This document shows positions 32,303 to 41,557 of a DNA stretch of 64,000 bases, piece after piece. The stretch covers positions 493,684 through 557,683 of the forward strand of contig NZ_KQ758903.1 in NCBI RefSeq assembly GCF_001466665.1. The letters are read 5' to 3'. Origin of the DNA: Dehalogenimonas alkenigignens (GTDB lineage: Bacteria; Chloroflexota; Dehalococcoidia; Dehalococcoidales; Dehalococcoidaceae). A program made the translations under genes and the position numbers. The notes under the pieces were generated by a model. The model made no database searches. It was not told the origin of the DNA and saw nothing but the letters and a program-made list of their open reading frames with translations. Each line of letters starts with the position of its first letter. Position 1 is the stretch's first letter.

Positions 32303-33445
32303 ATGGCACTCACTGTATTCAATCTTCCCACCAGAGTTATTTTCGGCGAAGGAGCCTTCGATCGGCTCGGCGAAGAGGCCGCCTCGATTGGGAAACGCGC
32401 CTTGATCGTCTCCGGCCAGAAGACGATGCGCCGTCTGGGACTCCTCGACCGCTCTGCCGACCTTCTGGAGCGCGCCGGCGTCCAAACTTTTTTATTCGAC
32501 AAGGTAGAGCCCAATCCCCGGGCTTCGACAATTGACGAAGGCGCCGCCCTGGCCCGCATCTCCGGCGTCGATATGGTCATCGCTCTAGGCGGCGGCTCGG
32601 CCATGGACGCCGCCAAGGGTATCGCACTGGCCGCGGCCGGCCACAAGCCCGTCTGGCATTACCTGACGACACCAGACAATCCGGGGGGCGCCATTCCGGC
32701 ACTTATCATGGTACCGACCGTGTCCGCCTCCGGCTCCGAGGTCAATTCCGGCGCCGTCATCACCGACTGGGCGTCCCACCAGAAACGCGTCCTTTCCCGG
32801 CCGTCGCTGCAACCCGTCGCCGCCATCGTAGATCCCGAACTGACCTTGTCGCTGCCACTCCAGCCGACGCTCGCCGGCGGCATTGATATCTTCTGCCATG
32901 CGCTTGAGCCCTATATCACCGCCAATCATCCCGAACCCTTGAACGACGGCTGGCGCGAGGCGATGATGCGCACCGTCGTCGAGTCTCTGCCGCAAGTCCG
33001 TGAGGACCTCCGTAACCTGAAGGCCCGCCGCGCCCTGGCCTGGGCTTCGACTATGGCCTGCTCCGCCTTTTCGAGTCTGGGCGGCGGCGACGGCTGGATG
33101 ACCCTCCACGGCATTGAGCATCCGCTGTCCGGGTTGTACGACATCGCCCACGGCGACGGCCTGGCGGCACTGCTGCCCGCCTGGCTGGCGGATGTATTAC
33201 GCGAGCGGAGCGACCGGGTCCGGCTTCTGGGCGAGCGTGTCTTTGGCACGGGTGATGGGCAAAAGGCAGTCGAGGACTGGCTCCGAAGCGTCGGTATGAG
33301 GCTACGGCTGGAGAATCTCGGTGTGAAGCCGGAATCGATTCCGGAACTGGCACGGCTGGCAAAAGTATCTTCGCCGTGGATCAAACATAATCCGACGCCG
33401 CTGGAAGCTGACGATATCGAGCGCCTCTATCGGATGGCTTATTGA
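32303..33445 (+). CDS. iron-containing (group III) alcohol dehydrogenase
   Basis: A 380-aa NAD(P)-linked metal alcohol dehydrogenase from the ATG at 32303. The cofactor loop is ALGGGSAMDAAKGIALAAAG near residue 95. The metal ligands are in GGIDIFCHALEPYIT (Asp and His), with two more His in HGIEHPLSGLYDIAHGDGLAALLPAWL. MVPTVSASGSEVNSGAVI is the usual conserved segment. Relatives reduce aldehydes or oxidise alcohols such as butanol or 1,3-propanediol. The substrate is not determined. It is preceded by a 460-base gap with only the broken small membrane gene. Confidence 0.93.
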   Translation: MALTVFNLPTRVIFGEGAFDRLGEEAASIGKRALIVSGQKTMRRLGLLDRSADLLERAGVQTFLFDKVEPNPRASTIDEGAALARISGVDMVIALGGGSAMDAAKGIALAAAGHKPVWHYLTTPDNPGGAIPALIMVPTVSASGSEVNSGAVITDWASHQKRVLSRPSLQPVAAIVDPELTLSLPLQPTLAGGIDIFCHALEPYITANHPEPLNDGWREAMMRTVVESLPQVREDLRNLKARRALAWASTMACSAFSSLGGGDGWMTLHGIEHPLSGLYDIAHGDGLAALLPAWLADVLRERSDRVRLLGERVFGTGDGQKAVEDWLRSVGMRLRLENLGVKPESIPELARLAKVSSPWIKHNPTPLEADDIERLYRMAY

Positions 33446-33484
33446 CAAGTATTTTATACTGAATTTGGGGATCTAATAGGAAAA

Positions 33485-33868
33485 TTGTTAAAAGGAAAGG
33501 CATTGACACAGGCCTCAGCATTAAAACGAGTTCGCTGCCTCGACCAGTCGGAAATCCTGGCCAGCCTCTTTGCCAGCGCAATCCTCGGAGCGATCGTCGT
33601 ATTCACCGGCCAATGGAAAGAATTCGTGTTCTGGCTGGCTGTGCCTTTACTCGTAGGGCTGGCGTACCTGGTATCCTTGATACCTGACCGTCTGCGCTGG
33701 TGGCGTTTGCCGCTCCCTTTGTTGGGCTATTTTTCGCCGGGTATCTTCAAATCACTTTTTGGCACCAGTGATTATCTTTGGTCTGTTGCTATTGTGTTCC
33801 TCCTGGCCTTCTACTGGATGCCGGTCATCCGTTTGCGCCGCGAGCCATTCGGCTTCTACTTTTTCTAG
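33485..33868 (+). CDS. small membrane protein
   Basis: A 127-aa protein with three to four hydrophobic helices (about residues 24-42, 47-65, 74-88 and 97-114). The start is uncertain: TTG at 33485, or TTG 33503 which is preceded by AGGAAAGG. The motif SLIPDRLRWWRLPLPLLGYFSPGIFKSLFG is recognisable as well-ordered but not as a named family. The Arg-rich end (RLRREPFGFYFF) is likely cytoplasmic. The gene order with the alcohol dehydrogenase does not suggest a function. Confidence 0.6.
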   Translation: MLKGKALTQASALKRVRCLDQSEILASLFASAILGAIVVFTGQWKEFVFWLAVPLLVGLAYLVSLIPDRLRWWRLPLPLLGYFSPGIFKSLFGTSDYLWSVAIVFLLAFYWMPVIRLRREPFGFYFF

Positions 33869-33933
33869 CCGTGGCATTCCCCGCTTATCACCCCGTTATT
33901 CCAGTTGAGAACTGACAGTGGAGGCTGTTTTCG

Positions 33934-33963
33934 TTGCCTCCCTCTGGGCTGAAATGCTATAAT
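33934..33963 (+). promoter_or_regulatory. gyrB promoter
   Basis: Extended -10 TGCTATAAT (TATAAT at 33958-33963) with TTGCCT (33934-33939) as -35, 18-base spacer. It is about 97 bases upstream of the gyrB ATG. Confidence 0.6.
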
Positions 33964-34060
33964 CAATTGTCTAAAAGCGCATGATTTTACAAACGCAGAC
34001 CCTCTTTCAGAATCCCCCTTCCGGCGCTGATCTATCTGAATTCAAGGCTAAGGCATAATT

Positions 34061-35989
34061 ATGGTCGAACAGACTCTGCCCGAAGACGAAAACAGGGGAT
34101 CGGCGTCCTATACCGCCGAAGACATCCAGGTACTGGGCGGCCGCGAAGCTGTCCGCAAGCGCCCCGGCATGTACATCGGCTCCACCGACTACCGCGGCCT
34201 GCATCACCTGGTCTATGAGATTGTCTACAATTCCGTTGACGAAGCTATGGCCGGGTTCTGCGACAGGATCGAAGTCACCCTCAATGAGGATGAGTCCATC
34301 ACCGTTGAGGACAACGGCCGCGGCATCCCGGTTGGCATCCACAAGACTACCGGCGTCTCCGCCCTGGAAACTGTCATGACTGTGCTGCACGCCGGCGCCA
34401 AGTTCGGCGGCAAAACCTACCAGGTCTCCGGAGGCTTGCACGGCGTCGGCGCTTCGGTGGTCAATGCCCTGTCGGATTGGGTGCGAGTCGAAGTCAAAAA
34501 CGAGGGCAAGCTTTACCGGCAGGAGTACCGGCAAGGCATTCCGGCGGCGCCGGTGGCGGTTGTCGGCGAAGCCTGCGGCACCGGCACGATCACTACTTTC
34601 AAGTTCGACCCGGTCATTTTCGGCGACTCCACCTACGACTACAAGACTCTGGCCGAACGCATCCGCGAGATCGCCTACCTGAATAAGGGGTTGGAAATCT
34701 CAATACTGGACCGGCGCAGCGACGAAGAGCAGACTTACTACTTCGAGGGCGGCATCACCGGCTTCGTCCGGCACCTGAACCACAACCGCAATGTCATCAA
34801 CAGACTGCCGATACCGATTTACAAGAAGATCGATTCCTCCATCGTCGAGGTGGCGCTGCAGTACAACGACGGGTACACCGAGACCAATTTCTCCTTTGCC
34901 AACTGCATTAATACCCAGGATGGCGGCACCCACCTCACCGGCTTCCGCTCGGCGTTGACCAAGGTCATCAACGATTACGCCGATAAGAACAAGCTGATCA
35001 AGGACGATCTCAATATCTCCGGCGAAGACGCCCGGGAGGGCCTGGTGTCCATCGTCTCGGTCAAGCTATCCGAGCCTCAGTTTGAAGGCCAGACCAAGGG
35101 TAAACTGGGCAATGCCGAGATGAAGGGCCTGGTTGATTCGGTTGTCAGCGAACAATTAGCCCTGTATCTGGAGGAGCACCCGGACGAAGCCAGGCGCATC
35201 ATCGACAAAGTACTCACCTCAGCCCGGGCTCGCGACGCCGCCCGCAAGGCGCGTGATCTGATCATCAAGAAAAACTCGCTCGACGGCGGTACGCTGCCCG
35301 GCAAGCTGGCCGACTGCTCCGAGAAAGAACCTTCACTGTGCGAATTATTCCTGGTGGAAGGAGACTCCGCCGGCGGCTCGGCCAAGCAGGGCCGCAACCG
35401 CCGTTTTCAGGCCATTCTGCCGCTAAGAGGTAAAATCCTGAACGTGGAAAAAGCGGCGCCGGACAAGATGCTGTCCCATGAAGAAATCCGGGCTCTCATC
35501 ACTGCGCTGGGGGCGGGCATAGATGACGATTTCGAGTTCCAAAAACTGCGCTATCACCGCGTAGTACTGATGACCGACGCCGACGTTGACGGCGCCCACA
35601 TCCGCACCCTGCTGCTGACTTTCTTTTTCCGGCATATGAGCAAGCTGATCTCCGGCGGCGGGCTGTACATTGCCCAGCCCCCGCTGTATCGCATCAAGCA
35701 AGGTCAGAACGAGCGCTGGGTTTATTCCGACACCGAAAAAGCCGAGACACTCAAAGAGTTCAAGGGCAAGAATGTGGATATCCAGCGCTACAAAGGTCTG
35801 GGCGAAATGTCCGCCGAGCAGCTCTGGAGCACCACGATGAATCCGGCTACCCGCACTTTGCTGACGGTGGAAGTGGCCGACGCCGCCCGCGCCGACGCGA
35901 CCTTTGCCCTGCTCATGGGTGACGAGGTGCCGCCGCGGAAAGCCTTTATCCAGGCCCATGCCCAGCATGTTAAAAACCTTGACGTTTAA
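34061..35989 (+). CDS. gyrB: DNA gyrase subunit B
   Basis: The ATPase subunit of gyrase. At 642 aa it has the GHKL ATP-binding domain (EIVYNSVDEAMAGF, EDNGRGIPVG, GGLHGVGASVVNALS). The transducer domain is followed by the TOPRIM metal site (LFLVEGDSAGGSAKQGRNR; LMTDADVDGAHI). The C-terminal GyrA-binding segment has QRYKGLGEMSAEQLWSTTMNP. The gene is 17 kb from gyrA, an unlinked arrangement. It lies alone between a membrane gene and the convergent holA, and ends in a bidirectional terminator. Confidence 0.96.
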   Translation: MVEQTLPEDENRGSASYTAEDIQVLGGREAVRKRPGMYIGSTDYRGLHHLVYEIVYNSVDEAMAGFCDRIEVTLNEDESITVEDNGRGIPVGIHKTTGVSALETVMTVLHAGAKFGGKTYQVSGGLHGVGASVVNALSDWVRVEVKNEGKLYRQEYRQGIPAAPVAVVGEACGTGTITTFKFDPVIFGDSTYDYKTLAERIREIAYLNKGLEISILDRRSDEEQTYYFEGGITGFVRHLNHNRNVINRLPIPIYKKIDSSIVEVALQYNDGYTETNFSFANCINTQDGGTHLTGFRSALTKVINDYADKNKLIKDDLNISGEDAREGLVSIVSVKLSEPQFEGQTKGKLGNAEMKGLVDSVVSEQLALYLEEHPDEARRIIDKVLTSARARDAARKARDLIIKKNSLDGGTLPGKLADCSEKEPSLCELFLVEGDSAGGSAKQGRNRRFQAILPLRGKILNVEKAAPDKMLSHEEIRALITALGAGIDDDFEFQKLRYHRVVLMTDADVDGAHIRTLLLTFFFRHMSKLISGGGLYIAQPPLYRIKQGQNERWVYSDTEKAETLKEFKGKNVDIQRYKGLGEMSAEQLWSTTMNPATRTLLTVEVADAARADATFALLMGDEVPPRKAFIQAHAQHVKNLDV

Positions 35990-36010
35990 TCCAGATGGAA
36001 ATTGTACCTT

Positions 36011-36037
36011 AAGAAGGGGCGGGAAGCGCCCCTTCTT
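36011..36037. terminator. bidirectional terminator between gyrB and holA
   Basis: An 11-bp perfect stem (AAGAAGGGGCG / CGCCCCTTCTT) with a 5-base loop. It is followed by CATTTTC on the plus strand and by AAGGTAC on the minus side. The T-tract is better for gyrB. Confidence 0.7.
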
Positions 36038-36044
36038 CATTTTC

Positions 36045-37052
36045 CTAACTGAGTTCGCGAGTCTCAAGACCAGCCCCTGAAGCCAGTTCGGCTACCAGCA
36101 GGTCAACAGCCGCGGATTCTTCCATGCGGCCGGTCTTGATCGCCAGGTCAGTCTCCAGCAGGCGGCGGTAAGCGACGGCGGCGCGGCTGAAACTGAAACG
36201 GGCAGCCTGCGCCGCCGTTTTACGCCACACAAAGTCAGCCGTTAAACCGAGACGGCGGCGGATTTCGATCTCCTTTTCGCCGCGGCTCTTTAAGTCAAGA
36301 TAAAGGATGATCAGCCGAAGCTGACGCGACATCATGGACAACGCGTAGCCTGCCGGCAGGCCGCCGGCTTTAAGCGCCTCCAGAGATTCGACAGCTGGTT
36401 TCAATCGGCATTCGATGACGGCGTCTACCAGGTTGAAAATACTGGCTTCCCCTGTGTAGCCCACCAGAGTTTTGACATCAGCCTCGGTGATCGGCCGGCT
36501 TCCTGCAAAGAGGCGGAGCTTTTCTATCTCTCCGGAAAGCGCCCACAGGTCGGCACCGACATACTGAGCCAGCAGGTTGATGGCGCCCGGGGCAATGGCG
36601 CCGCCGCAAAGACTGACCCGGCTGCCGATCCAGGCTTTCAAACCTGAACGGTCAAGCACGGGGAATTCATGGACTTCAAGGATATCGGCAAGGCCAGCAA
36701 AGAGAGGGTTCCTGCGGTTGAGCTCTGGCTCAATGAGAATGATGGCGGTGGTCGGCGGCGCAGCCCGGACGGCGGCGGAGAAAGTATCGGCCTCCTCAAG
36801 TCGGGATGCCTTATTCACCTGACCTCCAGCCGGTTGGAAGCGGCTTAGCAATCCGGTCACGATTACCAGCCGGCAGGGGGTAAGGAAAGGCAGGGCGTCA
36901 ACGGTCAGCTTGAATTCTGCGGCTTTGACCCGGGCGCCCTCGAACAGGGTGGTGGCATCGGCCAGCAACGCAGTATCGCCGAGCGACAGCTTGATTTCAG
37001 ACAGCTTCTGTTTCAGCGAATAGTCATCTGGACCAGCCAGCAGATAGCGCAA
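36045..37052 (-). CDS. holA: DNA polymerase III delta subunit
   Basis: A component of the clamp loader. The 335-aa protein matches HolA throughout. The N-terminus is MRYLLAGPDDYSLKQKLSEIK. The middle contains LPFLTPCRLVIVTGLLSR and LNRRNPLFAGLADILEVHEFP, followed by WIGSRVSLCGGAIAPGAINLLAQYVGADLWALSGEIEKL. The C-terminus has FNLVDAVIECRLKPAVESLEALKAGG. Sequence in this family is weakly conserved, but order and length fit. It is convergent with gyrB and has no operon partner. Confidence 0.88.
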   Translation of the reverse strand: MRYLLAGPDDYSLKQKLSEIKLSLGDTALLADATTLFEGARVKAAEFKLTVDALPFLTPCRLVIVTGLLSRFQPAGGQVNKASRLEEADTFSAAVRAAPPTTAIILIEPELNRRNPLFAGLADILEVHEFPVLDRSGLKAWIGSRVSLCGGAIAPGAINLLAQYVGADLWALSGEIEKLRLFAGSRPITEADVKTLVGYTGEASIFNLVDAVIECRLKPAVESLEALKAGGLPAGYALSMMSRQLRLIILYLDLKSRGEKEIEIRRRLGLTADFVWRKTAAQAARFSFSRAAVAYRRLLETDLAIKTGRMEESAAVDLLVAELASGAGLETRELS

Positions 37053-37117
37053 CAGCCCTCCGCCTTACGTTCAGGGATAGCCTATTGTAGCATGACCCCG
37101 CCGCGGCGGGAATCGGG

Positions 37118-37786
37118 CTACCTGCCGGCGAAAAGCTGCCGCAGGTCGGCTTCGGTCTCCGGCGGGGCGACGGCGATGATCTGGTCGCCGGGCATGAAGA
37201 CGGTGTCGCCGCGGGGCACGAAAGGCTTTCCGCCGCCGCGGATGACCAGCCCCAGCACCGCTTTGGCCGGCAGGTCCAGTTCGTTCATCGGCCGGCCCAG
37301 TCCGGCGGCGCCGGCGGCGGCGCGGAGTTCCAGCAGTTCGAAATCCCGGTTGTCGCCGCTGATGCAGAAAAGATGGGTCATGGGGTGGGAGGGGACTTCA
37401 TGCTCGATGCGTTCCAGGATGATGTTGGTGGAGTTGACGGTGACATCCACGCCGAGCTTCTTGAAGACGTCTTCGTTCTTCGGGTCGCGGACGCGGGCAA
37501 CGGTACGCGGCACATTGAAGCGGTATTTTGCTACCTGACAGGCTACCAGGTTATCCTCATCCTCTCCGGTGACGGCGATGAACATATCGGCGCGGCCGGT
37601 GCCGGCTTCGGTCTGGATAGCCGTCTCGCAGGCGTCGCCACGGAGGCAGAGGCTGCCCAGTTCCTTGTTGATCTTGTCGCAGACCGAGGCGTTTTTCTCG
37701 ATCAACAACAGCTCGTGCCCTTCATTCAACAAGGCTTTGGTCAGAGAATATCCCAGGCGGCCGCCGCCGGCGACAATGATATACAT
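37118..37786 (-). CDS. trkA: TrkA-type potassium channel regulator (RCK N + C domains)
   Basis: A 222-aa cytoplasmic NAD(H)-binding regulatory subunit of Trk/Ktr potassium uptake. The Rossmann start is YIIVAGGGRLGYSLTKALLNEGHELLLIEK. The TrkA-N domain runs to about residue 135 and a TrkA-C domain fills the remainder (AVLGLVIRGGGKPFVPRGDTVFMPGDQIIAVA). It abuts the next trkA-N gene (stop/start adjacent). It lies in an operon with a universal stress protein, next to trkH and a two-domain TrkA. Confidence 0.9.
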   Translation of the reverse strand: MYIIVAGGGRLGYSLTKALLNEGHELLLIEKNASVCDKINKELGSLCLRGDACETAIQTEAGTGRADMFIAVTGEDEDNLVACQVAKYRFNVPRTVARVRDPKNEDVFKKLGVDVTVNSTNIILERIEHEVPSHPMTHLFCISGDNRDFELLELRAAAGAAGLGRPMNELDLPAKAVLGLVIRGGGKPFVPRGDTVFMPGDQIIAVAPPETEADLRQLFAGR

Positions 37787-38185
37787 CTAGCTCTCCAGCT
37801 TTTCTTTAAGCATTTCGGCGAAGACGGTGGTGGGGCTGATGGCTTCCAGGCCGAGGATGGTGTAAAGATCGCGGCGGAGGGGGTCGTAGATACGGCACAC
37901 GACTTTTTTAACATTGAAGATTTTCTGCGCCATCTGGGCGGCCATGACGTTGCGATTGTCGCCCTGGGTCACCGCCACGAAGGCGTCGGCCTCTTCGATG
38001 CCGGCGCGGCGCAGCACTTCTTCGTCCAGCCCGTTGCCCAGGATGGCGTTGCCCTTGAAATCGGGCGGCAGGCGGCGGAAGCTGTAAGCGTCCAAATCCA
38101 GGGCGGTGACGCTGTGGCCTTCCTGGTCCAGCATCGTTGCCAACTGGGCGCCGACGCGCCCGCAGCCCATGATGACCACTTTCAT
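37787..38185 (-). CDS. single TrkA-N domain protein
   Basis: A 132-aa protein with only the NAD-binding RCK N-domain: KVVIMGCGRVGAQLATMLDQEGHSVTALDLD, GNGLDEEVLRRAGIEEADAFVAVTQGDNRNV and FNVKKVVCRIYDPLRRDLYTILG. It lacks the C-domain. Its start follows the usp stop by 12 bases and its stop abuts the next trkA. Together these two may form a heteromeric gating ring for the Trk channel, which is inference. Confidence 0.88.
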   Translation of the reverse strand: MKVVIMGCGRVGAQLATMLDQEGHSVTALDLDAYSFRRLPPDFKGNAILGNGLDEEVLRRAGIEEADAFVAVTQGDNRNVMAAQMAQKIFNVKKVVCRIYDPLRRDLYTILGLEAISPTTVFAEMLKEKLES

Positions 38186-38197
38186 CTCCGGGACTCC

Positions 38198-38632
38198 TTA
38201 CTCATTCTGGGAGTGGTGGCTCAGGATGACGCGGCATGGTGAGTGCTGCAGGAGATAGGGCACCACCTCGCCCAGGCTGAATTCGCCGTAGCGCATTTTA
38301 TAGGACGAGCCGATGATGATGGCGTCGGCTTTTTGTTCGATAGCCTCGTCGACAATGGCCGGGGCGACCGCCCGGGCCTGCAGCAGGTTGGTCTCCAGGC
38401 TGCAGCCATATTTTTTCCCAAGGTTTTCAAAACGGGCCAGGATACCTTCGGCTTTGGCGATCTCGGATTCCACCTCGGCATCCAGCGGCAATGAACGGTC
38501 GATGGAGATGATGTTGGTGACCACCAGCTTAATGCCGCCCAGGGCTCTGGAGAGCTGGCAGGCCAGCTCCAGCGCCTCTTCATCCTCTGGGCCGCCGGCC
38601 ACCGGGATAAGCAGAGTCCGGAATTGTTTCAT
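38198..38632 (-). CDS. universal stress protein (UspA fold)
   Basis: A 144-aa Usp-domain protein. It begins FRTLLIPVAGGPEDEEALELACQLSRALGGIKLVVTNII. The C-terminus carries the ATP-binding pattern IIIGSSYKMRYGEFSLGEVVPYLLQHSPCRVIL (G-x2-G-x9-G-like, here degenerate). It is the first gene of a usp-trkA-trkA transcript. Usp proteins co-occur with transporters and can tune them by nucleotide binding. A role in controlling potassium uptake is plausible but not shown. Confidence 0.88.
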   Translation of the reverse strand: MKQFRTLLIPVAGGPEDEEALELACQLSRALGGIKLVVTNIISIDRSLPLDAEVESEIAKAEGILARFENLGKKYGCSLETNLLQARAVAPAIVDEAIEQKADAIIIGSSYKMRYGEFSLGEVVPYLLQHSPCRVILSHHSQNE

Positions 38633-38667
38633 ACAGTATTACGGCATAAGGCCATAGATAACAGGCT

Positions 38668-38697
38668 ATTATAGACACCGCGGGGGAGTTTTGACAA
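38668..38697 (-). promoter_or_regulatory. promoter of the usp-trkA operon
   Basis: On the minus strand, TTGTCA (38697-38692), an 18-base spacer and TATAAT (38673-38668). The predicted start is about 30 bases before the usp ATG. Confidence 0.65.
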
Positions 38698-38737
38698 CAA
38701 AACGTGTCGTCGGGGCGCGACGAAGCGCGGAGCTGGC

Positions 38738-40189
38738 TTAATAACGGCGCCAGAAAGCCGGGGTCAGCAGGATGAGAAGGGTGAACAATTCCAGGCGGCC
38801 GGCCAGCATCATAATGATCAGGACGATTTTCCCTAACCCAGGGATCCAGGCGAAGTTTTGGTAAGGCCCGACACCGGCCAGACCGGGGCCGACGTTGCCC
38901 AGGCACGTTGCTACGCTTGATAAGGCAGTCTCGAAATTGAGCCCCAGGGCGCTCATTGTCAGAAAGCCGCCCCACATAGCGGCAAAGAAGGCTACGGTCA
39001 TGCCGACGGTGCGGGAGATCGTTTTTTCCGGCAGGACAATCCCGCCGACTTTGATGGGGATAACGGCGTTGGGATTATAAGCCAGAATGATGCGGCGGTA
39101 GGTGTATTTGAAGAGAATCAAAGAACGGATAACCTTCAGGCCGCCGGCGGTGGAACCCGCCGAGCCGCCGATGACCATCAGGATGAGTAATAGCGCCCGG
39201 CTGAGGTGGGGCCATTCATCAAAGTTGGCGCTGGAATAGCCGGTGGAGGTCATTATGGTAGTCGCCTGGAAAGCGCCTTGTCTCAAGGCGTCGCCGATGG
39301 GGTAGATGTTGTGAAAGGTTAGGTCAAGCGCCAGCACGATTGAGGCGGCAGCCAGAAGGGCGGCATAAAGCTTGAATTCCGGGTTGCGGAAGAGCTTGCC
39401 CGGGCGGCCTTTCATGAAGACATAGTAAAACAGGGCGAAATTGACGCCGGCGATGAACATGAAGAAGTTGACGATAAGCTGCACCGGCACCGAAGCGTAC
39501 TCCTCGATAGACAGGTCAACCGGGGCAAAGCCGCCGGAAGGCAGAGTGGTCAATGAGATATTGACGCTGTCGAACAGGGGCAGCCCCGCCCACAAAAGAG
39601 CGCCGAAACACAGCAGGGTGAAGCCGAAATAGATCAGCCACAGCGCCTTGGCGGTGCTGGTGATGCGGGATGTCAGCCGCTCGCCTTTCTCGCCGGTCAT
39701 TTCCGCCTCGGCCATTTGAGCGGCGCCGATGCCGAGCAAAGGGAACAGGGCGACGAACAGCATGATGATGCCCATGCCGCCCAGCCACTGGGTCAGCGAG
39801 CGCCACAGCAGGATGCTGTCCGGCTGGTCGCCGATGTGGGTCATCACCGTCGCCCCGGTGGTGGTGAAGCCGCTCATCGTCTCGAACACGGAGTCGAGAT
39901 AGGTCGGCAGGGCTCCGGAAAAATAATAGGGCAGGGCGCCAAAGGCGGAAACAGCAAACCAGGCGGCGACGACGATGACCAGAGCTTCCCGCTGGGTCAC
40001 CGGGCGGCGCCCCTTGCGGGTGAAGAAATAAGCCAATCCGCCGCAGATAATGGTGATCTCGGCGGCGGCGGTCAGGGCTCCGCCGGCGGCATCGTGCTGT
40101 ACCAGGCCGAAAATGGCAGGCACCGCCATGACGCCGCCTACCAGGGAGAGCAGCAAGCCGAGGTAATGGACGATTGAAATGTAGCTCAT
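38738..40189 (-). CDS. trkH: potassium uptake channel TrkH
   Basis: The 483-aa membrane pore of the Trk potassium system. About ten membrane helices are visible. The four selectivity-loop regions begin TMSGFTTTGATVMTHI (about residue 108), TLPSGGFAPVDLS (about 218), TIMTSTGYSSANFDEWP and TCLGNVGPGLAGVGP. Gly residues in these loops are the filter positions. The C-terminus (LGKIVLIIMMLAGRLELFTLLILLTPAFWRRY) is typical. It follows trkA with a 6-base gap, so the pair is co-transcribed. Confidence 0.95.
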   Translation of the reverse strand: MSYISIVHYLGLLLSLVGGVMAVPAIFGLVQHDAAGGALTAAAEITIICGGLAYFFTRKGRRPVTQREALVIVVAAWFAVSAFGALPYYFSGALPTYLDSVFETMSGFTTTGATVMTHIGDQPDSILLWRSLTQWLGGMGIIMLFVALFPLLGIGAAQMAEAEMTGEKGERLTSRITSTAKALWLIYFGFTLLCFGALLWAGLPLFDSVNISLTTLPSGGFAPVDLSIEEYASVPVQLIVNFFMFIAGVNFALFYYVFMKGRPGKLFRNPEFKLYAALLAAASIVLALDLTFHNIYPIGDALRQGAFQATTIMTSTGYSSANFDEWPHLSRALLLILMVIGGSAGSTAGGLKVIRSLILFKYTYRRIILAYNPNAVIPIKVGGIVLPEKTISRTVGMTVAFFAAMWGGFLTMSALGLNFETALSSVATCLGNVGPGLAGVGPYQNFAWIPGLGKIVLIIMMLAGRLELFTLLILLTPAFWRRY

Positions 40190-40195
40190 GGACGG

Positions 40196-41557
40196 CTACT
40201 TGAAGAACTCTTCGACCTCGGGGATGCCGGCAATGGTGGAGACGACGACGACGTGATCGCCGGGTTCGATGGGTGAATCGTCCGGAGGGATGACCGGCCG
40301 GCCGCCGCGGACGACGGCACCGATGATGGCGGAAGGCAACGTAATCTCCGTCGCCGCTTTACCAGCTATCCTGGCGCCGGGCGAGACGACGAATTCGATG
40401 GCTTCCAGCGTTGATTTTTCAATCACCGCGGCGGCGACGGCGCCACCGCGCAGGACGTAATGGGCGATCTTACGCGCGGCGATGATAGCCGGCGAACCGG
40501 CGACATCAATGCCGGCAGCCTCAGCCAGCGGGATATAATCCGGCTTGTTGATGACCGTCAGGGTACGGCCGACACCGATGTTTTTAGCCAGCAGGGTTGC
40601 CAGGATGTTGAGCTCGTCGTTTTCCGTCGCGGCGACCACGGCGTCGGCGCTGGCGATGCCCTGCTCCACCAGGAAGTCGCGGTCGGTCGGCTCACCCTGG
40701 AGCACCAGGGCGCGTTCCAATTTGCCGGCAATCTCTTCAGCCCGGGACTGGTCCCGCTCCAGGATCTTGACCCGGATGCCCTGGCGCAGCAGCCCCTCGG
40801 CTACCAGGTAGCCGATGCGCCCGCCGCCGATGACAGCCACGCTCTGGGCGGGGGGTTTGGGCGCGGCGAACAGCCGGCCGAGCCGTTCGACCTGGTCACC
40901 GGGCGCGACCACATATATAGAATCGCCCTCGTGAATGATTTCGTCGGCTCTGGCGATGGCGCCGCCCTCCTCGTGACCCAGAGCGACGATGAAAAAAGGA
41001 ATATCCGATTTGATGTCGGACACCTTTTTGTTAAACAGGCTCTTATCCTCGACCTTAAACTCCCGGAGCTGTACCGCCCCGCCGCTGAACTGTTCGGCCG
41101 GGGTAGAGTAAAAGCCCCGCAGTATGGAAAGAATTTCCCGGGCCATCTCGACTTCCGGGTTGATAAAGATGTCCACTCCCAGATTCTGAGGCCGGACGAT
41201 GCGGCGGGTGGCGCCGGGGTTTTTGGCCGGCAGCTGAAAATAACCGGAATAGTCCGGATTGCGGATGCGGGCGGCGGTGCGAGAGGCGCCCATCTCCTTG
41301 GCGATGAAACAGACGACCATGTTGGTTTCGTCGGAGTCGGTGACGGCCAGGATCAGGTCGGCGCGGTGGGCTTCGGCTTCCCGCAGAACGCGAGGTGTGG
41401 CGGCGTTGCCCGTAATGGTGCGGACGTCAAGCTGGCGCTGGATGGACTCGACGGCCACGGCTGATTCCTCGATGATGACCACATCGTGGTTTTCGACTGA
41501 AAGAAGAGAGGCGATATTGAAGCCAACGACGCCGCCGCCGGCGATGATGATATACAC
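40196..41557 (-). CDS. trkA: two-copy TrkA (RCK N-C-N-C)
   Basis: A 453-aa cytoplasmic gating subunit with two TrkA-N/TrkA-C units in tandem. The first nucleotide site is YIIIAGGGVVGFNIASLLSVENHDVVIIEE and the second, near residue 235, is VAVIGGGRIGYLVAEGLLRQGIRVKILERD. TrkA-C domains follow each one (GDSIYVVAPGDQVERLGRLF; IEPGDHVVVVSTIAGIPEVEEFF). Length and layout are standard for TrkA. It starts at GTG 41557 and shares one base with the stop of the small upstream frame. It is in an operon with trkH. Confidence 0.94.
   Translation of the reverse strand: MYIIIAGGGVVGFNIASLLSVENHDVVIIEESAVAVESIQRQLDVRTITGNAATPRVLREAEAHRADLILAVTDSDETNMVVCFIAKEMGASRTAARIRNPDYSGYFQLPAKNPGATRRIVRPQNLGVDIFINPEVEMAREILSILRGFYSTPAEQFSGGAVQLREFKVEDKSLFNKKVSDIKSDIPFFIVALGHEEGGAIARADEIIHEGDSIYVVAPGDQVERLGRLFAAPKPPAQSVAVIGGGRIGYLVAEGLLRQGIRVKILERDQSRAEEIAGKLERALVLQGEPTDRDFLVEQGIASADAVVAATENDELNILATLLAKNIGVGRTLTVINKPDYIPLAEAAGIDVAGSPAIIAARKIAHYVLRGGAVAAAVIEKSTLEAIEFVVSPGARIAGKAATEITLPSAIIGAVVRGGRPVIPPDDSPIEPGDHVVVVSTIAGIPEVEEFFK

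Noticed and set aside
40460..41464. 334-codon plus-strand frame opposite TrkA
   Set aside because: Antisense shadow of a conserved, well-supported gene. Composition and lack of motifs argue against coding.
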